Below, piece by piece: positions 1 to 8,022 of a stretch of DNA of 54,098 nt. Origin of the DNA: JAYODW01 sp038116745 (GTDB taxonomy: Bacteria > Pseudomonadota > Gammaproteobacteria > Ga0077536); NCBI GenBank assembly GCA_038116745.1, contig JAYODW010000034.1:1-54098 (forward strand). Direction: 5' to 3'. The translations under genes were made by a program, and so were the position numbers. The number at the start of each line of letters is the position of its first letter. The stretch's first letter is position 1. The notes below the pieces were generated by a model, which had not been told where the DNA came from, did no database searches, and saw only the letters and a list, made by a program, of their open reading frames with translations.

Positions 1-341
1 AGAAACGAAAGGCTGCGTGAATGGCTCACGCGACAACTACCTTGAAAATCGCCGCAGTGCTCATCTTCATAGTCGTTCCATAACTCACGAAGCATATCAG
101 CGGGAATTTTCAGCGTGTCTGTTGGCGCAAATTCAATTTCAATTGAAGCAGGGGGGCTAGTTTTCTCGTCACTGGATGATGCCCCAGCATCATTAGTTGC
201 GTCGTAGCGTACGACTTTCCAGTCATTGAAGGCATAGTAAATATCAATTTTACCGGTCAATGCTTTTGCTAGCGTTTCTCGATCTGTTAAATCGTTTCTC
301 TCATTGTATTTGGTTAAAGGTATTAGCTCATCAAGCTGCAT
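1..341 (-). CDS. Hypothetical protein, 3' end outside the window
   Basis: A leftward frame opens with ATG at 341-339 and stays open to base 1 (113 codons), so the C-terminus lies outside. The protein begins MQLDELIPLTKYNERNDLTD and later carries an acidic stretch and a segment EDEHCGDFQGSC. I do not recognise the family. Its start overlaps the stop codon of the integrase tail (TGA at 333-331), an arrangement typical of translational coupling, so the two were probably one transcript. Codons are AT-rich (TTA, CTA, AAA, ATT), unlike the genes from 604 onward. Function unknown; possibly cargo of a mobile element. Confidence 0.55.
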   Translation of the reverse strand, partial: MQLDELIPLTKYNERNDLTDRETLAKALTGKIDIYYAFNDWKVVRYDATNDAGASSSDEKTSPPASIEIEFAPTDTLKIPADMLRELWNDYEDEHCGDFQGSCRVSHSRSLSF

Positions 342-534
342 TTTTCAGTTCATCCAGGTAATCAGCCCAACGCTGCATCATCGTCGATCTCTGTGCTGGT
401 GGCTTTGTATGTTGTTTTGGTGTGGGTGTTCTATTATTGAAAGCTAGTTTTAGCTGATTGGATTGGTAACGGCAATCCTGATGGTGGGTTAATTGGTGGG
501 TAAAAATTATTTTTTTCGTATTCTCCCTATTTAA
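331..534 (-). pseudogene. Truncated C-terminal tail of a tyrosine integrase
   Basis: The frame closing with TGA at 333-331 ends in QRSTMMQRWADYLDELKNAA (331-393). This resembles the extreme C-terminus of P4-type phage integrases, which commonly end in an MMQxWADYLD-like helix. Upstream codons to the in-frame stop at 537-535 do not give a recognisable catalytic domain, and no R-H-R-Y core is present, so this is a remnant. The breakpoint lies somewhere in 394-600. The match rests on a short motif recalled from the family, hence moderate confidence. Confidence 0.45.
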
Positions 535-603
535 CTATATGATAAATATAGATATAAAATTAATAGTCTGTGTTCAGATCCAGCTTCAGCAGGCAGGTAA
601 TGG
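394..603. other. AT-rich spacer between foreign and native DNA
   Basis: No gene is supported here. By eye the stretch is much richer in A and T than sequence after 604, especially 500-570. It marks a composition change between the integrase remnant and the GC-rich chromosome-like DNA. No tRNA gene, the usual attachment site for such integrases, is visible. The step may be an island edge or an assembly join. Confidence 0.5.
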
Positions 604-1212
604 ATGGCGCTTTTATTAATTCGACACGGGGAAACCGACCTCAACGCAGCGCGCGTCGTTCAGTTTCCGGAAACACCACTGGGAGAGAATGGGATGCGGC
701 AGGCAGCGCAGCTGGCGCAGCGACTGAGCGGCCGGCCGCTTGAAATGGTCCTCACCAGCGACTACGAGCGCGCGCGGATGACCGCAGGCGCCGTCGCCAG
801 CGCCGCCGGTATTACGCTCCGCGAAAGCCCCGCGCTGCGGGAGCGCAACTTCGGCGAACTCCGCGGACAAGCCTACGACGACCTTACGCATGTCGATATT
901 TTCGGGCCGGAATACGCGCCGCCCGGGGGGGAAAGCTGGCCGGTGTTCCACGCGCGCGTCGACAGAGCTTGGGCCGAGATCCTCGATCTCTCTGCCGCAC
1001 TGGCCGGCGACCTAGCGGTGGTGACGCACGGACTTGTGCTCAGATCCCTGCTGGAACGGGTGTTGGATGTCGGGGGGCATGAGATCTCCCCCGATCTGGT
1101 TGTCGCCAATACCTCAGTGACTGAAGTCGCGGGTGAACCGCCATGGTCAGTGCTGCGCCTGGCGGATACGAGCCACCTTTCTGAGGATGCGCACCAGGGC
1201 GGTGCTGTATGA
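604..1212 (+). CDS. Histidine phosphatase family protein
   Basis: A 202-residue branch-1 histidine phosphatase (phosphoglycerate mutase superfamily). The phosphohistidine signature LIRHGETDLN lies at residues 5-14, with His8 as the expected phospho-acceptor. A second catalytic region RERNFGELRG and the distal THG motif (VVTHGLVLRSLL, near residue 142) complete the active site. Length is normal for single-domain members such as CobC, GpmB or broad phosphatases; the substrate cannot be told from sequence. ATG 604 is the first start that puts the RHG motif at the N-terminus. It converges on the SMP-30 gene, and its stop codon lies inside a 36-base palindrome. Confidence 0.85.
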   Translation: MALLLIRHGETDLNAARVVQFPETPLGENGMRQAAQLAQRLSGRPLEMVLTSDYERARMTAGAVASAAGITLRESPALRERNFGELRGQAYDDLTHVDIFGPEYAPPGGESWPVFHARVDRAWAEILDLSAALAGDLAVVTHGLVLRSLLERVLDVGGHEISPDLVVANTSVTEVAGEPPWSVLRLADTSHLSEDAHQGGAV

Positions 1213-1240
1213 AGTTTCCTGTACAGGAAAATTCATACAG
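1205..1240. terminator. 36-base near-perfect palindrome between convergent genes
   Basis: The core TTTCCTGTACAGGAAA (1215-1230) is a perfect palindrome centred on TGTACA. It is flanked by arms CTGTATGAA (1205-1213) and TTCATACAG (1232-1240), which are exact complements, with only the G1214/A1231 pair mismatched. The element contains the phosphatase TGA (1210-1212) and ends two bases before the SMP-30 stop (1244-1242). A bidirectional terminator is likely from position, but there is no T tract and the symmetry would also suit a dimeric regulator. Confidence 0.6.
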
Positions 1241-1241
1241 A

Positions 1242-2126
1242 TTAAGACTGCGGGACCGCGTAATGTCCAAGAGGGATACGCGCCTTCGCGACCGGCATGC
1301 CAGCGACCTCAGTGCGTGCCCGGAACACGCCTCCGGCGCGATCACTGGAGCTGCCGTGTGAGCCGGACACGATGTACAGGTCCTTGAGGTCGTTGCCTCC
1401 GAAGCACACGCTGGTGCACATCGGGTCATCAATCTGAATAAAATCAGTGAGTTCCCCACTCTCTGCATAAACAGCCACGCCGTGGCCGCCATCGGCGAGC
1501 GCGACCCAGATGCGTCCGTCTGTAGAGACCACCAGGCCGTCCGGGATCCCGCGCTCCGGTTCGATGAAACTGTGTCGATCGCTCAGAGAGCCGTCGTGTT
1601 CCACCGTGTAACGCAGGACCGCACCGCGCCGGGAATCTGAGTGGTACAGATATTTCCCGCTCGGTGAAAAACCTAAACCATTTGTCAGGCGAATGTCTTC
1701 TGAAACCACACGGGCGTGGCCATCCAGATCGAGCAGATAGAGATGACCGGACCGAGGCTCTAAGCCGTCTTCGAACACCGGGCTCGAGCCGAGAGACCCT
1801 GCGTAGATCCGCCCTGCTGGGTCTGTCGTCAAATCATTGAAACCGACCCGGCCATGGTCAGGGTCCTGATCGATCAGCGTCGTGGTAGCGCCGTCGGCGA
1901 AAGCCTTGAAGGCAAGGTTGCGCCCGCTGATCACCAGACCACCGCTCTCGTGCAGGCACATCCCCCCGATCCCGCGGCGATGTTCGAATACGACGCTCGT
2001 AAGGCCGTCCTGATCCAGGCAGAAGACCCCACCATGGATCACATCGCTGAATAGCAGTCCTCGCGAGGGATCCCAGACCGGGCCCTCGATTAAACCGTAA
2101 CCCTGAGTCAGTCGTAATGCTTTCAT
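1242..2126 (-). CDS. SMP-30/gluconolactonase-like lactonase
   Basis: A 294-residue six-bladed beta-propeller of the SMP-30/gluconolactonase/LRE family, expected to hydrolyse sugar or other lactones in a metal-dependent way. The three conserved metal-ligand motifs are visible: EGP (LIEGPVWDP, near residue 14), NGL (LTNGLGFSPSG) and PDG (GIPDGLVVS). GGAGGA lies about seven bases before ATG 2126. The gene faces away from the EthA-like monooxygenase at 2226. A lactonase next to a Baeyer-Villiger enzyme is chemically sensible because such enzymes make esters and lactones, but that link is an inference. A second family member lies at 47328-48248. Confidence 0.85.
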   Translation of the reverse strand: MKALRLTQGYGLIEGPVWDPSRGLLFSDVIHGGVFCLDQDGLTSVVFEHRRGIGGMCLHESGGLVISGRNLAFKAFADGATTTLIDQDPDHGRVGFNDLTTDPAGRIYAGSLGSSPVFEDGLEPRSGHLYLLDLDGHARVVSEDIRLTNGLGFSPSGKYLYHSDSRRGAVLRYTVEHDGSLSDRHSFIEPERGIPDGLVVSTDGRIWVALADGGHGVAVYAESGELTDFIQIDDPMCTSVCFGGNDLKDLYIVSGSHGSSSDRAGGVFRARTEVAGMPVAKARIPLGHYAVPQS

Positions 2127-2225
2127 GCCAATCCTCCGGAGATGTCTTGTGCGGGGTCACTGTAGCAGGGAGCGTCTCCACGGCAGCGAAGCGTTAGACT
2201 GCACCCCTTACTCTGGAGCCACGCC

Positions 2226-3740
2226 ATGGAACATTTCGACGTCATCATCGTAGGAGCCGGGCTATCGGGCATTGGTGCCGCGCGCCAGATGCAGGACAGA
2301 TGCCCGACCAAGACCTTCGCCATTCTTGAAGGTCGCGACGCCATCGGGGGTACTTGGGATCTGTTCCGCTATCCAGGGATCCGCTCCGACAGCGACATGT
2401 ACACCATGGGCTACGACTCGAAGCCCTGGCGCGACCCGAAAGCGATAGCCGACGGTCCTTCTATCCTGAGCTATATCCACGAGGCAGCCCACGAGCGGGA
2501 TATGGGGCGACATATCCGCTTCGGGCAGCGCGTGACGGCTGCTTCCTGGTCAGATCTGGAAGCGCGCTGGACGCTGGAGACAACGGCTGACGGCGTTGCC
2601 GAGGCGCGCTTCAGCTGCAATATGCTCTTCGTCTGCAGCGGTTACTACAGCTACGAGAGCGGCTACAAGCCTGACTTTGCTGGACTTGAGAATTTCCAGG
2701 GCACCGTGGTTCATCCCCAGGAGTGGCCGCGTGATCTCGACTACAGCGGCAAGAAAGTCGTCATTGTCGGGAGTGGCGCTACGGCGATGACCCTGGTGCC
2801 GGCGATGGCCGAAACAGCGGGTAAAGTGACCATGCTGCAGCGCTCGCCGACCTACGTCATCTCGCTGCCGGCGGAAGACCCTATCGCCAATGTCATGCGC
2901 AAACTGCTGCCGGAGAAGCTCGCTTATCGTTGGATCCGGGCCAAGAACATCTGGTTGCAGCGGTTCATCTACCGCCGCACCCGGGTGGCCCCGGAGAAGG
3001 TGAAGCAGCAGCTGCTGGGTCAGGTGCGGCGGCAGCTCGGTCCCGACTACGATATCGACAAGCACTTCACCCCCAGCTACAAGCCGTGGGATCAGCGGCT
3101 GTGTCTGGTGCCGGATGCTGATCTTTTCAAGGCGCTGCGCTCCGGACGGGCGGAGGTCGTCACCGACGAGATTGCCGAGGTGACCGGGCAGGGCATTAAC
3201 CTGAAGTCGGGCCAGACGCTGGACGCGGATGTGATCGTCACCGCAACGGGGCTCAATCTGAAGCTGCTTGGTGGAATCGCATTCCAGGTCAACGGGCAGG
3301 CAGTCGATTTTCCGCAGACTTATTCGTACAAGGGGATGATGTTTTCGGGCGTGCCCAACCTGATCTACACCATCGGCTATATCAATGCGTCGTGGACGTT
3401 ACGTTCAGAGCTCGTCGCCGAATTTGTCTGCCGGCTGGTGAACCATCTCGACGCCTGCGGCGTCGAACGCTGCACGCCGGAACTGCGCGCGGAGGACGCG
3501 GCCATGGGCGAGCAGCTGATGATTGCTGATTTTTCGCCGGGCTACATTCTGCGCGGTATGGATCAGTTTCCCCGACAGGGGGACCGTGACCCCTGGCGGA
3601 ACACGCAAAACTACAAGCTCGACAAGGAGGCTATACGCAACGCCCCGATCGACGACGGGGTGCTGCGTTTCGCCAGCGGCTCGAGTGCGGGCGGCGGCGC
3701 AGCCGACGCGACACCCGTTGAGGCAAGAAGCGCGGCCTAG
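2226..3740 (+). CDS. EthA-like FAD/NADPH Baeyer-Villiger monooxygenase
   Basis: A 504-residue flavoprotein monooxygenase. The FAD motif GAGLSG is at residues 10-15, the Baeyer-Villiger fingerprint FQGTVVHPQEWP at 157-168 matches FxGxxxHxxxWP, and the NADPH motif GSGATA is at 182-187. Stretches such as GGTWDLFRYPGIRSDSDMYT and PWDQRLCLVP are close to what I recall of mycobacterial EthA, which oxidises ketones to esters and activates ethionamide. The likely role is ketone to ester or lactone conversion in catabolism. GGAG precedes ATG 2226 by about eight bases. It ends in a hairpin shared with the convergent glutathione transferase. The native substrate is not deducible. Confidence 0.9.
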   Translation: MEHFDVIIVGAGLSGIGAARQMQDRCPTKTFAILEGRDAIGGTWDLFRYPGIRSDSDMYTMGYDSKPWRDPKAIADGPSILSYIHEAAHERDMGRHIRFGQRVTAASWSDLEARWTLETTADGVAEARFSCNMLFVCSGYYSYESGYKPDFAGLENFQGTVVHPQEWPRDLDYSGKKVVIVGSGATAMTLVPAMAETAGKVTMLQRSPTYVISLPAEDPIANVMRKLLPEKLAYRWIRAKNIWLQRFIYRRTRVAPEKVKQQLLGQVRRQLGPDYDIDKHFTPSYKPWDQRLCLVPDADLFKALRSGRAEVVTDEIAEVTGQGINLKSGQTLDADVIVTATGLNLKLLGGIAFQVNGQAVDFPQTYSYKGMMFSGVPNLIYTIGYINASWTLRSELVAEFVCRLVNHLDACGVERCTPELRAEDAAMGEQLMIADFSPGYILRGMDQFPRQGDRDPWRNTQNYKLDKEAIRNAPIDDGVLRFASGSSAGGGAADATPVEARSAA

Positions 3741-3750
3741 GCGCCGCGCT
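3729..3750. terminator. Hairpin spanning two convergent stop codons
   Basis: AGCGCGGC (3729-3736) and GCCGCGCT (3743-3750) form an 8-base-pair stem around a CTAGGC loop. The loop carries the CTAG in which the stops of the monooxygenase and the glutathione transferase overlap. This is a compact bidirectional terminator candidate without a T tract. Confidence 0.55.
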
Positions 3751-4402
3751 GACTCCAGGTCGGCGCCTCTTCGTCGATCACAGTCTTGAAGGAAGGTCTG
3801 GCAAACAGGCGTTCCATAAACGCTGCCAGGCGCGGGAAGGCAGACTTGTCGACATCGACCCCGGCGTGCCACAGGTTGACGTGTGCGCTGGCCACGGTGA
3901 TGTCGGCGATGCTCAGGGCGTCGCCGACAAAAAACTCGGCGTCACCGAGCTGATTTTCAAGGTATTGCCACATCGGTCGGAGATGCTCGTCAACGACCGT
4001 CATCGCGGCTGCTCTGACCTCCTCGGACACAGGTTCTTTTGACATTTTTGGTCCGAGTACGAGCGGTCGAAACACTTCCGGCCCGGCTTTCGGCATGAAC
4101 CCGCTGTCGATGTATTCCTCGAGCCAGAGTGCATGTGCGTAAGCTGCGTTGCCCCGGGGATAGAGCGCTGGCTCAGGATGACAGCGCTCCAGGTAGATGC
4201 AGATCACCGAGGAGTCGGCCAGAGAAACCTCGCCATCGGTAAACGCCGGAATCTTGCCCAGCGGGCTGACTTCGCGGAAGCCCTCCGGAGGCGAGAACGG
4301 GCTGACGGGCTGCAGCGTGTAAGGCAGTCCTTTTTCGGTCATGTACACGCGGACTTTGCGCACGAACGGCGAAACGTTGGCACCCAGGATGGTTGCAGTC
4401 AT
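3737..4402 (-). CDS. Glutathione S-transferase family protein
   Basis: A 221-residue glutathione transferase. The thioredoxin-like N-terminal domain starts TATILGANVSPFVRKVRVYM, with the cis-proline and gamma-glutamyl contacts in GKIPAFTDGEVSLADSSVIC. The all-helical C-terminal domain includes the N-capping motif region LSIADITVAS. ATG 4402 is chosen over upstream alternatives because AAGGAG lies at ideal distance and the fold begins directly after it. It follows the aldo/keto reductase on the same strand after 65 bases and may be co-transcribed. Likely roles are conjugation or dehalogenation of electrophiles, or an isomerase step; the substrate is unknown. Confidence 0.85.
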   Translation of the reverse strand: MTATILGANVSPFVRKVRVYMTEKGLPYTLQPVSPFSPPEGFREVSPLGKIPAFTDGEVSLADSSVICIYLERCHPEPALYPRGNAAYAHALWLEEYIDSGFMPKAGPEVFRPLVLGPKMSKEPVSEEVRAAAMTVVDEHLRPMWQYLENQLGDAEFFVGDALSIADITVASAHVNLWHAGVDVDKSAFPRLAAFMERLFARPSFKTVIDEEAPTWSQRGA

Positions 4403-4467
4403 AGAAGGCTCCTTGCAGGGATACTGAGAAAACTCTGAGGCGCCTGGTGCGCCGCTTGTCCGTCGAA

Positions 4468-5448
4468 TCAATCGCGATCGATCGACTGCATCAGGCTCGG
4501 GGGATAGCGCTCGCCGGCTACCGAAGACGCATTGAACAGCGCTTCCAGGAAATCAAGGTCAGGGCGCTCAAGCGCGAGCTCAGCGGCACCGGCATCATCC
4601 TCGACGAAGTCGAAATGCTTGGTTCCCGGAATGGGCGCGATCCCGGGACCCTGATGGAGCAGCCAGGCCAGCGCGACGCGGGCGGCGCTGGTGCCTTTTC
4701 CCTCGGCGAAGCGCACGAGCTGCTCGACCAGGCTGAAGTTGTGGCGGAAGTTCTCGCCGCGGAAGCGCGGCATGGTGGCGCGCAGGTCGTCATCGGGGAG
4801 CGCATCACCGTCGGTGAGGGCGCCGGTCAGCATTGCCCGACCGAGCGGGCTGAAGGGGACGAAGCCGACTCCGAGCTCACGGCAGGCGGGTAGTACGTGC
4901 GCCTCGGGATCCCGTGTCCACAGCGAATACTCGGACTGCACGGCCGTGATGGGATGCACCGCATGCGCGCGCCGCAGGGTTCGCGCCGAGATCTCGGACA
5001 GGCCGAGGTAGCGAACCTTGCCAGCGCGAACGAGGTCGGCCATCGCGCCCACGGTCTCCTCGATGGGAACTTCTGGGTCGAGCCGATGCAGGTAGTAGAG
5101 ATCTATGACGTCGGTCTGCAGTCGGCGCAGGCTTTCATCACAGCGTTCGGCGACCTGTTCGGGTCGGCCGTTCACGCCGCGTTTGCCGTCCGGGTAGCGC
5201 ACGATGCCGAATTTCGTGGCCAGTACAAACTCCTGGCGGCGTGACCGCAGCACCTCGCCAATCAGCGTTTCGTTGTGGCCCATGCCGTAAGCGTTGGCGG
5301 TATCGAGAAACGTAATGCCGAGGTCGAGCGCGCCCCCGAGAGTACGCTCAGATTCGGCGCGATCGGCCGGCCCGTATGACTGCGACATGCTCATGCAGCC
5401 GAGACCGATCGCGGAAACCTGCAGCTGTCCTAATGCGACTTGTTTCAT
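4468..5448 (-). CDS. Aldo/keto reductase
   Basis: A 326-residue (alpha/beta)8-barrel NADPH-dependent oxidoreductase. The N-terminus reads QVSAIGLGCMSMSQSYG. Catalytic tetrad positions are visible: Asp and Tyr in FLDTANAYGMGHNE, Lys in LATKFGI and His in YYLHRLDP. The C-terminal coenzyme-binding segment includes PIPGTKHFDFVEDDAGA. The start at ATG 5448 is preferred because it begins the fold and an AGAGG element precedes it; longer frames upstream read into the divergent gene. It is divergent from the acyl-CoA dehydrogenase at 5555, with a shared promoter region of about 105 bases. The carbonyl substrate is unknown. Confidence 0.88.
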   Translation of the reverse strand: MKQVALGQLQVSAIGLGCMSMSQSYGPADRAESERTLGGALDLGITFLDTANAYGMGHNETLIGEVLRSRRQEFVLATKFGIVRYPDGKRGVNGRPEQVAERCDESLRRLQTDVIDLYYLHRLDPEVPIEETVGAMADLVRAGKVRYLGLSEISARTLRRAHAVHPITAVQSEYSLWTRDPEAHVLPACRELGVGFVPFSPLGRAMLTGALTDGDALPDDDLRATMPRFRGENFRHNFSLVEQLVRFAEGKGTSAARVALAWLLHQGPGIAPIPGTKHFDFVEDDAGAAELALERPDLDFLEALFNASSVAGERYPPSLMQSIDRD

Positions 5449-5554
5449 GACATGCCTCTGTGCGTAGTCGGACGGGGCCGGCACTGCGTCCGCCGGCCGG
5501 AGCGATTGCGTAGTATAGCGACGCATCAGCTTAGTACCGGTGAGGAGACGGCGA

Positions 5555-6703
5555 TTGAGCAGCGCGCATTTCAGTTTCACAGATGACCAGCAGCAGTATC
5601 GCGAGACGGTCAGCCGCTTCCTTGAACGCAAGGCGCCAGTCACGGAGACGCGGCGGATAATGGAGACGGAGCAGGGTTACGACTCGGCGTTGTGGGGCGG
5701 TTTGAGCGAGGAGCTCGGCCTGGTCGGGATCCAGCTCCCGGAGAGCGCCGGTGGCCAGGGTTTTGGCCACGTGGAACTCGGTATCGCGATGGAGGAGCTC
5801 GGCCGCAGTCTGTGCTGCGTGCCGTATTTCGGCTCTGCGGTGCTGGCGGCCGAAGCCCTTCGCGAAGCAACGGCGGCCGAATCGATGGCGCTGCTGCTGC
5901 CCCCGATTGCCAGCGGCGCGCGTATCGCGAGCCTCGCCCTGGCTGAACCAGGCGGCGGCTGGGCGCCGGCCGAGGTGCGCATGCAGGCCGTTCGACACGG
6001 CGATGCATATCGACTGACCGGCATCAAGCGCTACGTGCTGGACGGTCTGGCGGCGCAGGACCTGCTGGTCGTGGCGCGCGTGGCCGGCTCCGACACTGAG
6101 GATGAACTCGCACTGTTTCATCTCGCGGCGGATGCGCCGGGCGTCAGCCGTCGCGCGCTACAGACCCTGGACCCGACCCGCCGTCAGGCTGAGATCACTT
6201 TCGAGACGGCCGGCGCCTCGCGTGTGAGCACGGCAGGCGATTGTTCCAGGGCTCTCGACACGGCGCTTGACCGTGCCCGCATCGCTCTGGCCAACGAGAT
6301 GGTCGGGGGCGCCCAGGCGCTGTTCGACCGGGCGGTCGAATACGCGAAACTGCGCATGCAGTTTGGTCGTCCGATCGGCTCTTTCCAGGCTATCAAGCAC
6401 AAGTGCGCTGAGCTCCTGCTCGAACTGGAGCTGGCCAAGGCGGCGGCGTACTACGCAGCGGCCGCGGTCGATGCCGATGATGCGGCGCTGCCGTCCCTGG
6501 CCTCGCTGGCCAAAGCGACAGCATCGGAGGCGTATATGCATATTGCCGAAGAATGCATCCAGATCCACGGCGGGATCGGCTTTACCTGGGATTCTGACGT
6601 GCATCTGTGGTTCAAGCGGGCCAAGAGTTCGGAGGTCCTGCTCGGCACACCAGCGTTTCACCGGGAACGCTATGTTCAGACCCTGGAAGAGGCAGTGGCA
6701 TGA
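5555..6703 (+). CDS. Acyl-CoA dehydrogenase, partner subunit of a heteromeric enzyme
   Basis: A 382-residue acyl-CoA dehydrogenase. I choose TTG 5555 because GAGGAGA (5542-5548) sits at ideal distance; a GTG at 5540 lies on the other side of that site. The C-terminal half carries the adenine-side FAD motif MQFGRPIGSFQAIKHK and IQIHGGIGFTWD. The SEPGSGSD-type flavin loop is degenerate (LAEPGGGW) and no YEGT-type base motif is seen. The next gene has the complementary motifs and overlaps this one by ATGA, as in actinobacterial alpha2beta2 FadE enzymes for steroid side chains. The acyl-CoA substrate is unknown. Confidence 0.88.
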   Translation: MSSAHFSFTDDQQQYRETVSRFLERKAPVTETRRIMETEQGYDSALWGGLSEELGLVGIQLPESAGGQGFGHVELGIAMEELGRSLCCVPYFGSAVLAAEALREATAAESMALLLPPIASGARIASLALAEPGGGWAPAEVRMQAVRHGDAYRLTGIKRYVLDGLAAQDLLVVARVAGSDTEDELALFHLAADAPGVSRRALQTLDPTRRQAEITFETAGASRVSTAGDCSRALDTALDRARIALANEMVGGAQALFDRAVEYAKLRMQFGRPIGSFQAIKHKCAELLLELELAKAAAYYAAAAVDADDAALPSLASLAKATASEAYMHIAEECIQIHGGIGFTWDSDVHLWFKRAKSSEVLLGTPAFHRERYVQTLEEAVA

Positions 6704-7959
6704 GTATTGACCTTGAACAGCAGACCCGTGAGGAAGTGCGTGGCTGGCTGGCAGAGCACTGGGACCCGGCGTCCAGCCTGGTCGACTGGCGCAACAAGCT
6801 CGCCGATTCCGGCTGGGGTGTGCCGCACTGGCCGCGTGAATGGTTCGGGCGCGGACTGCCGGTTGCGCTGAACACCCTCATCGAAGCGGAATTTGACGCT
6901 ATCGGGGCGGTCGGCGTCGCGCGGGTCGGGATCCGCATGCTGGCCGCTGCGACCTTGCTCGAGCACGGCAGCGAGGCGCACAAAGAGCGTTTTCTGCGGC
7001 GCATTCTGACGGGCGAGGACACCTGGTGTCAGTTGTTCAGCGAACCCGGCAGCGGTTCGGACCTGGCGGGCGCGACAACGCGCGCAGTGCAGGACGGTGA
7101 ACGTTGGATCGTCAACGGCCAGAAAGTCTGGACGACCAGCGCGCATCACGCCGAGTGGGGTCTGCTGCTCGCCCGCACCGATTGGGACGCACCCAAGCAC
7201 CAGGGCTTGTCGTACTTCGTCATAGACATGCATCAGCCCGGAGTTGAAGTGCAGCCGCTTCGCCAGATGAACGGTTATGCGTCGTTCAACCAGGTCTTTT
7301 TCACCGACGCCGTGGTGCCTGCTGAAAACCTCGTCGCGGGCGTTGGCGACGGCTGGAAGATCGCCATGACAACACTCGCGCACGAGCGCCGGGTGGCCGA
7401 TGCGCTGCGGCGCTGGGGGCAGGCTTCGGACCGACCGGGCCGGATCTACGACGAGGAGCGGACTGAAATCGAGACCGTGATGGAGCCCTACAAGTGGTAT
7501 CCGCAGCGCGCCGGCCGGGTCGATCTGGCCTGGCCGCAGGCGCGCGATAACACGCGGCTCGCGGAGCCCGGCTTGCGCGAGGATCTGGCGCGCCTGCTGA
7601 TGCTTTCCCGCAGCGCTGAATGGCTGGCGCAACGCGCGCGTGCTGCGCAGCAGCTCGGCAGGCCTCAGGGACCCGAAGGATCGCTCGGCAAGCTCGCCGG
7701 CAGTCACGTCGCTCGGCTGGCCGCGCACGTACACACGGCGATTGCCGGTCCGGAGGCGATGCTGAGTGGCGCGGATGCGCCGTTGGGTGGGCTTATTGCG
7801 GAGATCCTGCTGTCCGTGCCGGCGACCTCCATAGCGGGCGGCACCGACGAGATCCAGCGCAATATCATCGCCGAACGCGTACTCGACCTCCCGCGTGAGC
7901 CGCGGCTTGATACGGGTCCGTTCCGCGACGTTCCACGCAATCCCGATCGGGGCAGCTGA
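6700..7959 (+). CDS. Acyl-CoA dehydrogenase, flavin-loop subunit
   Basis: A 419-residue acyl-CoA dehydrogenase whose ATG overlaps the preceding stop (ATGA at 6700-6703). It carries the flavin loop LFSEPGSGSDLAG and the C-terminal GGTDEIQRNIIAERVL, but lacks the RxxFGxxxxxxQ motif found in its partner. The two together make one complete FAD site, which is the hallmark of heterotetrameric acyl-CoA dehydrogenases. The expected reaction is alpha,beta-desaturation of a bulky acyl-CoA with electrons passed to ETF. It converges on the MaoC-like gene 63 bases on. Confidence 0.88.
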   Translation: MSIDLEQQTREEVRGWLAEHWDPASSLVDWRNKLADSGWGVPHWPREWFGRGLPVALNTLIEAEFDAIGAVGVARVGIRMLAAATLLEHGSEAHKERFLRRILTGEDTWCQLFSEPGSGSDLAGATTRAVQDGERWIVNGQKVWTTSAHHAEWGLLLARTDWDAPKHQGLSYFVIDMHQPGVEVQPLRQMNGYASFNQVFFTDAVVPAENLVAGVGDGWKIAMTTLAHERRVADALRRWGQASDRPGRIYDEERTEIETVMEPYKWYPQRAGRVDLAWPQARDNTRLAEPGLREDLARLLMLSRSAEWLAQRARAAQQLGRPQGPEGSLGKLAGSHVARLAAHVHTAIAGPEAMLSGADAPLGGLIAEILLSVPATSIAGGTDEIQRNIIAERVLDLPREPRLDTGPFRDVPRNPDRGS

Positions 7960-8022
7960 GCACAGCGCAGGTAGAGGTGGCGACGCGCTGCGCAGGGCTG
8001 GATGCGCGGGCCGGCTGAGGGC

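Noticed and set aside
1..603. A tRNA gene serving as attachment site for the integrase remnant
   Set aside because: No cloverleaf or conserved GGTTCGAATCC-like arm is visible here.
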